Positions 34,492 to 46,475 of a stretch of DNA of 64,000 nt are shown here, piece by piece. The notes beneath the pieces were generated by a model. It was not told the DNA's origin and searched no databases. It saw only the letters and a program-made list of their open reading frames with translations. Source of the stretch: Chionoecetes opilio (taxonomy: Eukaryota; Arthropoda; Malacostraca; Decapoda; Majidae); contig JACEEZ010013848.1 of NCBI GenBank assembly GCA_016584305.1, forward strand, positions 196,501 through 260,500, given 5' to 3'. The translations under genes were made by a program, and so were the position numbers. Position 1 is the stretch's first letter, and every line of letters begins with the position of its first letter.

Positions 34492-34700
34492 GACTATACT
34501 GGGGATATCATAACATCAGGAGATAACTCTCCCCCCGATCAAGTAAATGTCTGCATATTCACTTGTACCTCTATCAAGACTATTAATTTTAAAATAGCCA
34601 AAGACCCAAAGTGCCGAAACCACTATTCAAATGTTCCGGCGCTATGTGGCCTGGGGTGATGTCACATGAAGCGGAACTTCAGTTTTCGCCGGCCCCCAGT

Positions 34701-35472
34701 TGTGGAAATTATCCACCAACCACCTTCTCAATAATTGGCAGAGTGGTGGTTTGTTTCACCCCCCTTGTGAGGGAGGTATTATCCGCTCATCAAAGGGGTG
34801 CGTAGGAATGTATATATATAATTAAAATGGTAATGGGTAATAATTAAGGTAATCTGAGTAAGTGATAAGTGCTGGGATAGAATAATTGAACATTCCCAGT
34901 AATATTAAGCATTTGCACCTTAAATAATTAAGCACCTTGGTTGGGGCAGCCGGCCATTGGCTGCCGCCCATTAGATACTAGCCACTGAGATTAATGTACG
35001 TGGCTAGGTATTGGTGGCCGCTGCCGCCACCCACCGGAGAGAATCAGTACACTCCGAGCCCTTGAGAGAATAACATCTCTTATTGAATATACGTAGATTT
35101 GTATATATGAGATCATTGTATATAGACTCTTTGCACATAGTGTTAAATCAAAGGACGTGTTAAATACGACACACTGATTATCCGCCGCGTCAAGATAACT
35201 GGGTTATGAAAACCTACTGACGCCCATAACAATACACACCGCCTCCAGCCCTCCGCCTCTGTCCTTCACCGGTGGCCTCGATCACGGCGACCACTTCGGA
35301 TCACAGGACAGGCAGTATTAATCAAAAGCCTACAGCAATTTCAACCCACTATCCACCGATAAGTATCCTAATTAGTTGACTATTTGCGGTATTGTGTCGG
35401 GATGAGATAGACAATGGGTTATGATTAGGTAAGACTTCACATTAAATATATGTGCTTGTAGCATAAATTTCT

Positions 35473-35475
<3 letters not shown>
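34701..35475 (+). mobile_element. 3' LTR of the BEL/Pao retrotransposon (about 775 bp)
   Basis: It begins TGTGGAAATTATCC and ends AATTTCTACA, so it has the TG...CA form with a short inverted terminus (TGTGGAAATT against TGTAGAAATT). The first 400 bp match the 5' LTR. A (TA)n tract follows directly, so a 5-bp duplication cannot be judged. Confidence 0.8.

Positions 35476-35476
<1 letters not shown>

Positions 35477-35548
<72 letters not shown>
35477..35548. repeat. (TA)n microsatellite
   Basis: About 72 bp of pure TA between the 3' LTR and a Tigger-like terminus. Confidence 0.95.
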
Positions 35549-35549
<1 letters not shown>

Positions 35550-35551
<2 letters not shown>

Positions 35552-35800
35552 TAAAACCTCTCATATCCAGACTAATTGGGACAAGGACTGGTCCGAGGCA
35601 AGGATCCGAATAATGGGAGGGATTATGAGTATACCCCCATATTGAAAAAAAAAAAAAAAAAAATTCTAGGTGAATACAGAATATTTCTTAGTCATGCAAA
35701 TATCAATAAACATAAGACAAATCGTGTAAATAAATAAATCTACGGTAAAAAAAAAAAAAAATACAGTACTGTACAGGTGTAGTGTACAGTAATGTCAGTC
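35550..35800. mobile_element. left end of a Tigger-like element (CAGTAAAACCTCTCATATCC)
   Basis: CAGTAAAACCTCTCATATCC directly after TA, followed by GGATCCGAATAATGGGAG. It has the style of a Tigger terminus. I did not find the other end. Confidence 0.4.
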
Positions 35801-36039
35801 CTACGTCTGGCAGCCGGCAGCTGGCAGCAGTATCATGATGGCGGAGATTTCCTCCTCCTCCTTGGTGTTGGTTGTAGGGCTTTGAGGAGCCCTATGATCC
35901 CTGGTGATATCCTATTAGTCTAGCAGCCAACTAGCTTAACCTGGAAGTCGAGTTTATACAATGTTTTTGGGTTGATTTGGGTCACTGAGTCCATAAATAA
36001 TAAGAATCCGCTTGATGACACCCTGTCACCTTTGGGCAT

Positions 36040-36420
36040 TTTTTCTAATTTGCATAAAACCAAGATGGCCGCCAGTGTTCTACTGAATATACTATAATTA
36101 AGATATCTCGGCTTCTAGAAGGGATTTTAAAACAATCTGAAATGTTTTAACGGGGCTTTAAGACATTAGGAACCCAATGGAATAACTTTTATTATGATTT
36201 GACAACTCCTTCATTTGCATAAATCCAAGATGGCCGCCGTCAAACCTCTCGGGAGACCGGTTTTATGTCACCACATTCTCAATACAATTTTGGATACATT
36301 TTAAATGATTTGTTTTAGTGTTTTGAAAAAATAGAGGTCCCATATAATACATCTTATATTACAATTTAAATATATTAGCTTCATTTGCATATTCTAATAT
36401 GGCCGTTGTCAATCTGTTAA
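36040..36420. repeat. degenerate repeat GCATAAATCCAAGATGGCCG, three copies
   Basis: GCATAAAACCAAGATGGCCG (about 36053), GCATAAATCCAAGATGGCCG (about 36217) and GCATATTCTAATATGGCCG (about 36387) recur every 165-170 bp. The sequence between them is poorly conserved. 35800-36780 otherwise holds no gene I recognise. Confidence 0.5.
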
Positions 36421-36782
36421 TATTTTGCTGTACTTTTGAATGACATGCTTGATTGATCTAAATGGTGACAATATCATTGAACTCCTTCAATATAATATTA
36501 GTAGTTTGTCATTGACGTATACGTTAGAATATATTTAAGCTGACAGACACCAGGTCATAAAGTAAACTAATTTCAGATATCCATTATATAGAATAAAGTG
36601 ACTGAAAAGTCATAATGTTCTAGTAGAGTCTATGCTGAGCAAGCCATGGCGCATAAATAAATCGTTCACATTTCTTCTCCTTTAACTACTGCGATATTAG
36701 AGTTTATGGTACATGACATTGTACACAGTTATCAACATTATGTTCCTCTCATTTGTCTGTGTTGGCATTAATACCTTTATGT

Positions 36783-37328
36783 CTAATTGTCATCGTCGTC
36801 ATCTGCATCAGAGGCTACATCACATTTAGTCAGTTCGTTATGACAGTCCTCAGCATGACATCCGCAAAATACAGTGCACGGTAGTTTACCGCTCACACAT
36901 CCACATCTTCCTGATTTGCAAGGTCTTTCATTTTCACAAGAGCAGCGAATCAGTTTCAGAATCTCTTGTGGAGCAAGGGACACATCTTCATGTATCGATT
37001 TAGGCAACATAGTCTTGGAACTGTCGTCACGAACGTATCCATGTTCTGTTGGATCTAGCGAGGGAGGGTCTAGATCCAAAGCGTGTTTCCACACAGCTGC
37101 CTGCAGGTGTGCCCGTTTGACATTTTCCATAAATGCTTCTGTTGTGGGAGGTAGAGACTTCAGCTTTGGTATGGCTGTGGTGCCCTTTCCAACCTTTGTG
37201 GCCCATGACTTCTTCCTTGCCTCAGACATACTGCTACAGTCCTTGTGTCCATAGCATGCGGCCACAAACTTGGATGCCTGTCTTGTTATATCTGGTAACA
37301 ATGCATGAATGTCACCCAAAAGTGACAA
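36783..37328 (-). pseudogene. cysteine-rich (CXC-like) gene-family C-terminal fragment
   Basis: The 181-residue frame has PKLKSLPPTTEAFMENVKRA, HLQAAVWKHALDLDPPSLDP and APQEILKLIRCSCENERPCK, then SGRCGCVSGKLPCTVFCGC, and ends in a D-rich tail. The 'LPPTxxAFxxHVxRAHxQAxxWK' block and the C-x-C-x(6)-C-x(4)-C-x-C-x(6)-C-x(3)-C-x-C pattern resemble a widespread uncharacterised animal protein family with a CXC/TCR-like zinc cluster (from memory). I see no upstream continuation. It may be a single exon or a retro-copied fragment. The frame is intact over its length. Confidence 0.5.
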
Positions 37329-37736
37329 GGAGTAGCCTTCTCACAGTACTTTCAGTACCCTGACTTTACCAATACCGAAATAGCATGCACATTAGGGTGG
37401 TCCACCAAAAATATTTTTCTACTTTTATTCCTCCACAAGGTTATTTTTTATCCATTACCCATAGGTTACAAGCCTATGAAATTTCATGGCAATAAAACTT
37501 AATTTAGAGGTCGACCCATCATCTCGCTTTCTATCATAGGATTTAACCCGGAAAATATCACATACCCGAATTGGAACACTTCCCAACATCACAGACCCAA
37601 ATGGTGTTGATTTCTGAATTCTCCTTTCTGAAGCCCCCACCGCATAATTTGTTCCCCACCCGAAAACCCCGCATTCCCACAGGTCCCCAAACTTGTTTGG
37701 GGGAAGTGGGAGAGTATGGGCAAACACTAGAAATTT

Positions 37737-38266
37737 ACCGTCATTTCGCCCAAGGTTACTGGTGGTTCATTCCATTTCTGCCAGAGGAAGATATAATTAC
37801 ATGACTCCGTGACATGGATCGTGTGGGCGAATTGACTTTAGAGTGGGCGAATTGACTCATATATGTGGGCAAATTGACTTACATGTGGACGAAATGTCTT
37901 GTGGGCGAAATGACGAAAATTGCCTAACCAAAATAAACCTAACCTAACCAAAATTAACCTACCCTAGCAGGGGGCTTGACCCACCGATATGCTAACCTAA
38001 CCAAATCTAACCTAACCTATCCTAACCTAACCAAATCTAGTCTAACCTAACCTAACCAAATCTAACCTAAACTACCCAAATCTAACCTACCCTAACCTAA
38101 CCTAAACAAATCTAACCTAACCTCCTAGCGGGGGGTTGGGGGTTCTCGACACACTAAACAAATATAACCTAACCTCCTAGCTCCTATAGACTCCATAGTG
38201 TGGGCGAAATGACCTGTGGGCGAAATGACTCTATGGTGTGGCGAAATGGCATGTGGGCGAAATGAC
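37737..38266. mobile_element. element with CCGTCATTTCGCCCA ends and internal GGGCGAAATGAC array
   Basis: CCGTCATTTCGCCCAAGG at the left is inverted at the right (GTGGGCGAAATGACCGG). GGGCGAAATGAC or GGGCGAATTGAC words repeat at 37820-37920 and 38200-38262. The core (37920-38185) is CCTAAC-rich. No coding sequence, and the target duplication is not clear. Confidence 0.55.
37920..38185. repeat. interstitial CCTAA-rich tract
   Basis: CTAACCTAACC interspersed with CAAATCTAACC. It is the arthropod telomere word (TTAGG)n in degenerate form, and lies inside the GGGCGAAATGAC element. Confidence 0.8.
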
Positions 38267-38594
38267 CGGATACCAACCTAACCATTACTGTCGGCGAGTT
38301 TTCCCGATTTGTGTAGGGACAAAAATATCGGTAGACGAGTACCATGCAGGTACCATGAGGCAAGGATGGGTAATATTACCGTGGTTATGCAACTTGTTTA
38401 TGGATGGAGTAATAAGATAAATCAAAGCAAAGGTTGGTGATGTTGGTATAGACTCAAGAGTATTCATTGGCTCGTCAAGTAACACTTAAACCATGATGTA
38501 GCACTACTTATTATGAGGAAAGACAACAAAAGGAACTCAATTAATAAGGTATTTTAATACTATCATAACCATGAACATGTACAGCCTACAAAGA

Positions 38595-38985
38595 GAAGAC
38601 TACGACGATGAAAAAAATTCGAGTTGTTTTGGGCGAAATTGATATTCCAGGTGCTATATTTCCGTGCTCGCTGATAACATAGAGAAGACCCGAGGTGATG
38701 GTTGATGTGCGAAGGCTTCTAAACCAGGAAAACAGTCACAGCAGAGTCTCATTAAGAAGTAAGCAAGTGGTAGGGACACATTACGTACCTACCAGTTGCT
38801 TACCTTTTGACGAGGCTCTGTTATGACTCTGTTTTCTTGGTTTAGAAGCCTCTGCACATCAGCCATTACCTCAGGTCTTCTCTATAGTGTTGTCAGCGAG
38901 AACAGAGCACAGTAATATAGCACCTGGAATATCAATTTCGCGCAAAATAACTCGAAATTCTTCCATCGCCGTAGTTTTCCCTTCG
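38595..38985. repeat. 390-bp inverted repeat (long hairpin)
   Basis: Left arm 38595-38780 (CGAGTTGTTTTGGGCG, GATATTCCAGGTGCTATA, GAAGGCTTCTAAACCAGG, AGCAAGTGGTAGG) is matched inverted at 38785-38985 (CCTACCAGTTGCTTACC, TTGGTTTAGAAGCCTC, TATAGCACCTGGAATATC). The centre is near 38782. It could be a foldback MITE; no TIR-flanking duplication was seen. Confidence 0.75.
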
Positions 38986-39115
38986 TAGGTCCACCCGCGG
39001 CGACCCCGCCTTATCCCCACAATGCACCGATGTAAACAAACCGTGACGTAGTTATGGGTAGGGTCCATTGTTTGGGAGCCTTCCTCCTCCGGCCGCTTCT
39101 TTGTACACTCCAGCT

Positions 39116-39235
39116 GTGTGTGTGTGTGTGTGTGTGTGCGTGTTTGTGTGCGTATGTGTTCTTATCTTACCTATTTGTACAAAAAAAAATAAAAAAACTG
39201 TGCCGTAATATATATATATATATTTTTTTTTGTTA
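39116..39235. repeat. (TG)n, A-run and (TA)n(T)n tracts
   Basis: TGTGTG (39116-39148), A-rich (39180-39198) and TA then T (39210-39230) microsatellites just outside the large palindrome. Confidence 0.9.
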
Positions 39236-39524
39236 TCACTACTTCCATGTTGCCTTATTACTAGGTCAGGGGGAAAATAAAACAAAAGTTGTGCAAAACT
39301 AATATATTGAAAACAACAAGAAAATCTATATTCCATCTTTTATATGATAAATACGAGAGCGGAAGGGAGTCTACCGCCACCGTCAGCCACCTGTGTCTGG
39401 GGGAACAAATAAAAAATTGTGAGCTATTCGGCTGTGATGATACTTTCTTGATTCGAATAGAATAAAATTATATCAAGTATAGGCGTCCAGTCTCTGGCCC
39501 CTTTGCTTTTGGCTCAGTTCTTAC

Positions 39525-39557
39525 GGCTGGAACGTGGCAGCGAGCCACGTTCCAGCC
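39525..39557. repeat. perfect 14-bp-stem hairpin
   Basis: GGCTGGAACGTGGC, five bases, then GCCACGTTCCAGCC. The same hairpin is in the other arm (53314-53346). Directly after it a unit of about 140-157 bp (TTACGCTAATTGCTCATTAA, GACAGCACTACTTGCATG) is tandemly duplicated (39565 and 39693). Confidence 0.85.
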
Positions 39558-40380
39558 AAATAACTCATTACGCTAATTGCTCATTAAGGGCTTGTTCTAC
39601 GCAAAAAAAATTGTTGCACAGACCCCCATTGATTTTGACAGCACTACTTGCATGTCAACTTTCAGCTCAATCCGACAATATTTAGGAGTAGTTTACGCTA
39701 ATTACTCATTAAGGGGTTGTTCTACGCAAAAAGTTTCATGCACAGAATCCCATTGATTTTGACAGCACTACTTGCATGTCAAATTTCAGCTCAATCCGAT
39801 AATATTTAGGAATAGTTATACACTTTTTGACTTAAACTTGGTTCCACGGGTCATATGGTAAGAAGCAGATCGCTTCGCTCGCTGCCAATGAAATTTTATT
39901 CTGGCGAACTACCTTCATTTATACGAAACTTTACACTCACAATTAATTTAGTTTCAATAAAACTTCTTTTTATACATGAAAATTAGACCTTTGAATCTAA
40001 GGGCCGTACTATTAAACCTTCCGCCCGGGCTGGCGATCGCCTGCCGATGCTCCGCCAGGCGAACGCCAGCCTCAGGAAATCCTTACTTTAAGTATGAGAG
40101 AGGAGAGCCCGCCACCAGCTACATATTTACTGAGGAGAAATCAGGGGTAATTATCAAGAGGTGCTTGACCGGACGGTAATTATAGAGATGGGTAAAAAAA
40201 AAAAAGGTGGATCGAGGAGAAAGTGTCGTGGCGAGGAGGTGACTGTCCTGATGACAATTGTCGCGAGGAGATAGGTGACTGGTGGCCGGGTGTAGGAGAA
40301 GGAGGAGAAGGAGGGTTACTTAAATTATCGTTCAGAGCCAATCGCTATTAAAAAAAAAAAAAAAATAATAATTACAACAG

Positions 40381-40740
40381 ATGGCGTCTCTTGTCAGTGT
40401 GCGCATCGTCTGCATGTGTACATTTGCTGGCCGGGAATTTGAGCACGTGGAGACCAGCAGGATGAAACCCCTCACAACACGTTGTCACCTGCGCATTCAT
40501 GAAGATTACATGTATTCCCACGCCTGTGAGTGTGATAGCCTCACCCGTCTTATACAGTGCTTATAATTTATGATCCAGCCTGGATTCCTCGCAGGCCTTA
40601 ACAACACCGAGACCAAGAACGCCAGGATGAGTGAACAAGAGCATTTCATTGATGAGGTCTGTGCAATATGGATAAGAAGGAACAACAATAGCATGTTTAT
40701 AATGTATTCCCTAAGGTCACAGGAAGGTAAGGACATCCGT
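40381..40740 (+). other. weakly gene-like segment duplicated in both palindrome arms
   Basis: Two short frames, MASLVSVRIVCMCTFAGREF (61 residues) and, from 40570, MIQPGFLAGLNNTETKNARM (about 59 residues ending at a GAAGGTAAGG that could be a donor). Codon use is not repeat-like, but no family is recognised. The inverted copy has a 5-nt deletion in the second frame (GAGCATTGATGAG near 49610), so at least one copy is dead. Confidence 0.2.
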
Positions 40741-41253
40741 AATAAGTGAACTTATAAAGTATCACTTTAGATCTTTCTAAAGTGAACTATGAATATGATT
40801 ATGAACATAACTAATAGGTAACTATAATTAGTACAGGCTTGTATGTTTCGGAGACATAACAACTGTGTGTATGGCACGATGCTGAATATTGTGTTACCAT
40901 GTTATGTACTTGTTATGTAGTTTTAATTGCCTAATTTTTTGCCAACGTTTTTCATGACATGTTTTCTCGTTATTAATTGCTTGTACTTATGTTAAATACA
41001 TACATTATGAAATACCTAGTCAATACTGGTTATGATGCATTTGTTTTTACCTTTCCTTACCTCACTAATAATCTTTTCTTCAGGAGAACCTTCCACTGTA
41101 CGAGTATTTGCCAGCCTTCCCTTATTTGATGCTCTATGAATTAAGTATGTTATGTTTTTGTATGTCCGTATGCTTCATGTATGCTGCCAAAAAATGAAGA
41201 TATATCTGCATGAGTTTACTCTCCACCTTGTAAATTGTGCAATATACATATAA

Positions 41254-41398
41254 GGCCTCTTCCATTTGTGCCCAAGCTGCATGAACCAGTTCTTTCAGTT
41301 CAGGGTTGGGTTCTGGGTTCAGGGTTGGGTTCGCGTGTCACAAATGGAACGCAAAAACCCCGTTTTTTGTTTACAAACATACTCAGCTGGCGAGGCAA

Positions 41399-41491
<93 letters not shown>

Positions 41492-41502
41492 GAGAGAGAG
41501 AG

Positions 41503-41560
<58 letters not shown>

Positions 41561-42131
41561 TAACGAGAGAGAGAGAGATAACGAGAGAGAGAAGAACGAG
41601 AGAGAGAGAGAACGAGAGAGAGAGAGAGAGAGAGTACGAGAGAGAGAGAGAGAGAGAGAGAAGAGAGAGAGAGATAACGAGAGAGAGAATAACGGAGAGA
41701 GAGAGATAACAAGAGAGAAGGGATATCAGCGAAGAGGAGATACGAGAGATAACGAGAGTAAGATAGACGAGAGATCTAACTCAGCTAGCTGCTATGTGAA
41801 GGGATCATATCACGTTTAAGATCGCGGGAACGCATGGGCTCCACCAGCCATGTATGCCTCTTTTATGCCGTCTGACATCCTCTCCGACTCGTGCATGCGG
41901 AAAACCCTTCACGATAAGAGAAATAGGGCCCAAGGCGACCATTGTTTGTTATGAACTGAAAACTCTACCCAAGCTACCCACCTCTCAATGTGAGTAGAGA
42001 AAGTTCACGGGTTTTGCTGAGTCACTACGCGCTTTGCCTCGGACCCAGGTTTTCGTGCGCAAATGGAACGCCTGAACTCTTGGGTTCCGTGAACTGGTTC
42101 TTGAAATGTCGCAAATGGAAGAGGCCTATAA
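41254..42131. mobile_element. 880-bp element in left arm only, TATAA duplication
   Basis: GGCCTCTTCCATTTGTG at the left inverts at the right (CGCAAATGGAAGAGGCC). The other palindrome arm has the uninterrupted site ACATATAAGGATTCC. TATAA flanks both ends. Inside is GGGTTGGGTTCTGGGTTCAG and a (GA)n tract of about 360 bp. No coding sequence; Harbinger-like or unassigned. Confidence 0.75.
41403..41765. repeat. (GA)n microsatellite with GATAACGAGA interruptions
   Basis: About 90 bp pure GA, then GA blocks broken by TAAC. Frames such as RERERERERE are artefacts. Confidence 0.97.
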
Positions 42132-42950
42132 GGATTCCATATTTTCATTTCACTTTCAGTGTTGTAATATGAATAATAATATAAGTACAATATTCTGCAT
42201 ATATAAAGTAAAATACATGTATGTAAAACATACCAGCTCACCCTAAAATATCATGCACTATAGTTACGCTTGGGCTGAACAGGTTGTGCTAAACGGGTTG
42301 ATAGTAGCTAAAGGTAAAGATGGGGTATATATATATAGAGAGAGATTATTACTATTCTTTTTTAAATACAGCATGCATTGTCGAAAAAAAACCAGTCGGA
42401 TGTTGTCAGGCTACTTGTCTGTTCTCCGTTGTTTGTTAAATACATAAATTTAGATGTGTTTTTTTTCCCCTACCCCCTCTGACTTCCACCTAACTAATGC
42501 AGACAGTTTAACTCCTAGAAAAAAATATGTAGCTACTACTTGAGAAAGTAGATAGTTGCTAACTGGTTATGTTCCTTCTGAACACTAAGTGTGAGGACAC
42601 AAAGAGTATACGAGACACTTCACAAACTAATTGGTTGCTAACCACAAAGGAAGTTAAATGGGAGAGTGTACTCCATAGAGACGCTAAAATCAAAGAACCA
42701 TTACCTTTTAATATGTTATATAAGGCTTTACCCACAATTTGCATGGGATTATATTCTTTCGAGATCAAGGATGATTATAAGATTTATGTTCTTTAATCTT
42801 TTTTCTAACATCTCTCAATCTGTTGTAAAAATTTCTCCCATCCTTCCTTTTTTTTTTTTTATCCCTACTATGAAGGGGGAGGAGCGTACAAAATTGGTAG
42901 GAGGGGTGGGGTGTAGGTATGTAGGAGAAAGTCGGGAAGTCTTATCGTAG

Positions 42951-42982
<32 letters not shown>
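42951..42982. repeat. poly-A tract
   Basis: A run of about 29 A in the left arm. In the right arm the matching place is a T-rich but diverged sequence (TTTTTTATTTTTTTTATT, about 48160-48187). Confidence 0.9.
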
Positions 42983-42983
<1 letters not shown>

Positions 42984-44539
42984 GGTCGACCACTTATGAT
43001 TTACCATGGTTATCGTTAAAAGAAGTGTGCGCTCCTTGTAACATGTGGCGTAGTATGAACATGTATATTCGCCACCAGAGTCACCGAAGTTCGGAGTATT
43101 CTTCAATCCTTCCAAATCATGTGTAGAAAAAAAAAGAGATTATATAAGACACTTGGATGGAGGATAGTGAAATGATGATTTAAAAGTAGGGGTTTTCAAC
43201 CACATGTAATATGAGGTGGATAGTAATACCCGGTTGAAGAGGAGAAAGAGGAAATGTATTATTTATAATCACCTCATATCAGAGACATTTTTCATGAATA
43301 AAAAAAAAATAATAATAAATAAATAAATACATAAACACAGTATATACTATAAATAGTATGATGGTGAGATAGAAAATGTAACAATTTTATCGAAATAAAA
43401 CCATGGTGATGTGTAAGGGTGTATGTGTGTGTTATGTCTGCAGTAGTTAAGCCCTTATAGTCTCCCAATCTCAATACTGTGTAATGGGGAAAAGTAATCA
43501 CCCAGGATAATAATGACAGGCTAGAATTAACAGGTATTATCAATTCTTACTTTAAAACTTAACAAATAATTACCAGATATGAATACCCGTTATGAATCAT
43601 GGAAAAAGATAATAATGAAGACTGAGTTCTTGGAGTCTCCAAACAACAAGCAGGAAGATTAATCACTGTTTCCACAGAACCAGTTAGTGTAGATGAAGAA
43701 CAATAAAAGAAAACAGAAATAAAAATATACATAGAGGCAGTAAGAAAATGAAGCAATCATAAAGAAAACACCCCCTCCCCTCACAAAAAAAAAAAAAAAT
43801 AGTTTTCACTCGAAAACAAGCGATACCTAAATCCCTCTAGACAGGCAGAGAAAAGGACTGGGAAAACATACTCACGAGACTAGTAAATCCACGGCGATGA
43901 CACAGACACACACAAAAAAAAAGGCAGATAATGAATAGAGAAAATCGCTTAAAAGGTTAGAAAACAATGTATCAAATCTTGGAAGGTATCCATACCTACG
44001 TCCTCGCCTGATAAATTTCCAAGTCCCACTGCCTGGCCTTGAGGTGTCGGTGCTAACGACCTCAAATCAAGATGGCGCTGTGTAAAAAGTTAGCCAGTTA
44101 CTGAATTAGAATCACGCCACCATTGGTAACAACAGAGGCCGGGGTTTAGAGGACAACAGTGAATAAGATAGACCGCTCGCAATATTATATTCCAGATGGA
44201 TATTGGCTTTGTTTTTCCTTTTTTTTTTTTTCATTGCGCTAAAGAAAAAAAAAATAGGACGAAGAAGAATTGCGTTGGGCACCCCTGGGTGGGTGGTACA
44301 TACATGGATGAGTTGACCGGATGAAGGGGAAATCGGGGGATGATTATTATCGACGTGTGATGAAGAGAGAAAGAGCAAGAGGTAATATAATTATTGTTTT
44401 GAGCGCTACTGTCATCCTTTCCTCAATCACTTTTCTCTGACAGATTCACTTTTAGACTGTTTTCTTTAGACAAAAAACTAAAAAAAAAAAAAGGATCCCT
44501 TCTCTCGTACCATAAAAGGATAAAAAAATAAAAAAATAA

Positions 44540-44818
44540 AAAATAAAGCCGTCCATAGACGGGAAGGGGGGGGGGTCTTACTAAACAAAGCCTTACAATA
44601 GGTTAGGTTAGGTTAGGTCCGTCCATTGACGGGAGGGGGCGGGGGGGTCTTACTGAACAAACCCTTACAATAGGTACCCCCCCCTCCCGTCAATGAACGG
44701 ACCTTACCTAACCTAACCTAACCTAACCTTACCTTACCTTACCTAACCTAACCTAACCTATTGTAATGCTTTGTTCAGTAACACCCCCCCCCCCCTTTCC
44801 GTCTATGGACGGCTTTAT
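44540..44818. repeat. palindrome centre with inverted GGTTA / TAACC tracts
   Basis: Left half: GTCCATAGACGGGAAGGGGG, GGTTAGGTTAGGTTAGG (44601-44617), GTCCGTCCATTGACGGGAGG. Right half: CCCTCCCGTCAATGAACGG, then CCTTACCTAACCTAACC and more (44700-44762), then TTTCCGTCTATGGACGGC. The fold axis is near 44679 with essentially no spacer. Orientation is (TTAGG) toward (CCTAA). Confidence 0.85.
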
Positions 44819-45852
44819 TTTATTTTTTATTTTTTTTCATTTTGTGGTACGAGCGAGGGGATCCTTTTTTTTTTTTTTAGTTTTTTGTCTAAAGAAAACA
44901 GTCTAAAAGTGAATCTGTCAGAGAAAAGTGATTGAGGAAAGGTTGACAGTAGCGCTCAAAACAATAATTATATTACCTCTTGCTCTTTCTCTCTTCGTCA
45001 CACGTCGATAATAATCATCCCCCGATTTCCCCTTCATCCGGTCAACTCATCCATGTATGTACCACCCACCCAGGGGTGCCCAACGCAATTCTTCTTCGTC
45101 CTATTTTTTTTTTCTTTAGCGCAATGAAAAAAAAAAAAAGGAAAAACAAAGCCAATATCCATCTGGAATATAATATTGCGAGCGGTCTATCTTATTCACT
45201 GTTGTCCTCTAAACCCCGGCCTCTGTTGTTACCAATGGTGGCGTGATTCTAATTCAGTAACTGGCTAACTTTTTACACAGCGCCATCTTGATTTGAGGTC
45301 GTTAGCACCGACACCTCAAGGCCAGGCAGTGGGACTTGGAAATTTATCAGGCGAGGACGTAGTGCCGACCGGGGTAATTTGGTCCTGGTTTTGACAAACT
45401 TTGATCTAGTTTCCATATCTATTGAAATAAACAAACAAAAAGTTAATACAATCATAGGAGGGTCACTACCTATATGTCATTAAAGTTTGAACAAATTTCC
45501 ATTATAGCTCTGTTAGCAATACACTGCGAAGTGCGGACCGCATTGTTACACTAAATGGGGTAAATCGGACCTAACTCTGGGGTAAATTGGTCATATATAT
45601 ATATATAAAAAAAAAAAAATCTTAAAAATTTGACAAACCTCCAAAAACTGAAACAACATGTCATACCATGCCCATGGACACTATCAAACATTATGTGAGC
45701 TGTTCTTCACATGCTCTGGGGAGGCGGAAAAGATGACCAACACGCACACGTTTGGGTTCCAGTCTTTGAGTTCCTAGTCTTTCTTCTTTTTCTAGGTCTA
45801 TGTTAGTTTTTCTTTTATAATTTCTAAGCATTGTTACTTAATTTAGTAATAC

Positions 45853-46330
45853 TTTACACTAGGGCCAGAATTCCCTACACAATTGGGAGTATGGTTTCTG
45901 TTTACCTTATTGGATTCTAGGAAACATTCTCTCTATGAGCTTCCGTCACAAAGCACTTCTTTCGGAGATATAAGATGTTTTTAATAAGAAGGAGATCCGA
46001 GTGTATAGGAGATTTGAAAATTAAACTAACCTAACCCCACCTTTTGACTCACTAACCTAACCTAACACACGCTTTAACCTCCAAACTAATGTCAAATCTG
46101 CATTAAAAAAGTGTCCGCGGCAAGGGAAGAACAGAGGCGATGCAGGTCACAAGAGGAAGAAGAGTCAGGCGCACGTAAACACTTGGCTCTCGCCTCCCTA
46201 TGAACATGTCATTATCTTCGAAAGTAATGATTTGCGACGGAAACTCATAGAGAAAATGTTTCCTAGAATTAAATAAGGTAAACAGAACCACACTCCCAAT
46301 TGTGTAGGGAATTTCGGTCCTAATATAAAA
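45853..46330. mobile_element. MITE with about 110-bp TIRs (CACTAGGACCGAAATTCC), copy 1
   Basis: Left AGAATTCCCTACACAATTGG, GGTTTCTGTTTACCTTAT and GCTTCCGTCACAAAGCAC is matched inverted at 46215-46325. The core has CTAACCTAACC and GTGTCCGCGGCAAGG. A sister copy is at 51518-52003, and a lone end at 46476-46535. Confidence 0.75.
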
Positions 46331-46475
46331 TAATACCGTTAGGTTACGTAATCAATGTCCATGTTAGGTTAGTTAACTAGCAGGGAGGTATGAGTGGGCA
46401 TAGCCCCCCAGTTATGTCAGGAGAGTATTGGTTTATAGGAAGTATTGGTTGAAACTGCACATTTACCGTATCCAT

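Larger units (their letters stand above)
31562..34610 (+). mobile_element. BEL/Pao retrotransposon interior (mostly deleted, nested insertions)
   Basis: Between the two LTR copies only the 3' part of pol remains. It is split by a hAT insertion at 31610-33668; when that is removed ACAACCCC joins cleanly to TATTAATTACC. The pol fragments are listed separately. Gag, protease and most of the reverse transcriptase are missing. Confidence 0.7.
39264..44679 (+). repeat. giant palindrome, left arm
   Basis: Inverted partner of 44680-53604. Matching anchors lie at 39503-39685 with 53185-53367, 40381-40566 with 49690-49875, 42559-42768 with 48375-48584, 43559-43756 with 47360-47557 and 44112-44378 with 44980-45246. 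Arm-specific additions are an 878-bp element (41254-42131) and about 98 bp near 40000-40093. Less these, the arm is about 4.44 kb. No recognisable gene. Confidence 0.95.

Noticed and set aside
41235..41819. 194-residue RERERE frame and its SLSLSL counterpart
   Set aside because: (GA)n microsatellite; no start context or non-repeat protein.
42559..42796. Short frames present in both palindrome arms as conserved genes
   Set aside because: They are mirrored because the DNA is mirrored; no family is recognisable and several frames overlap on both strands.
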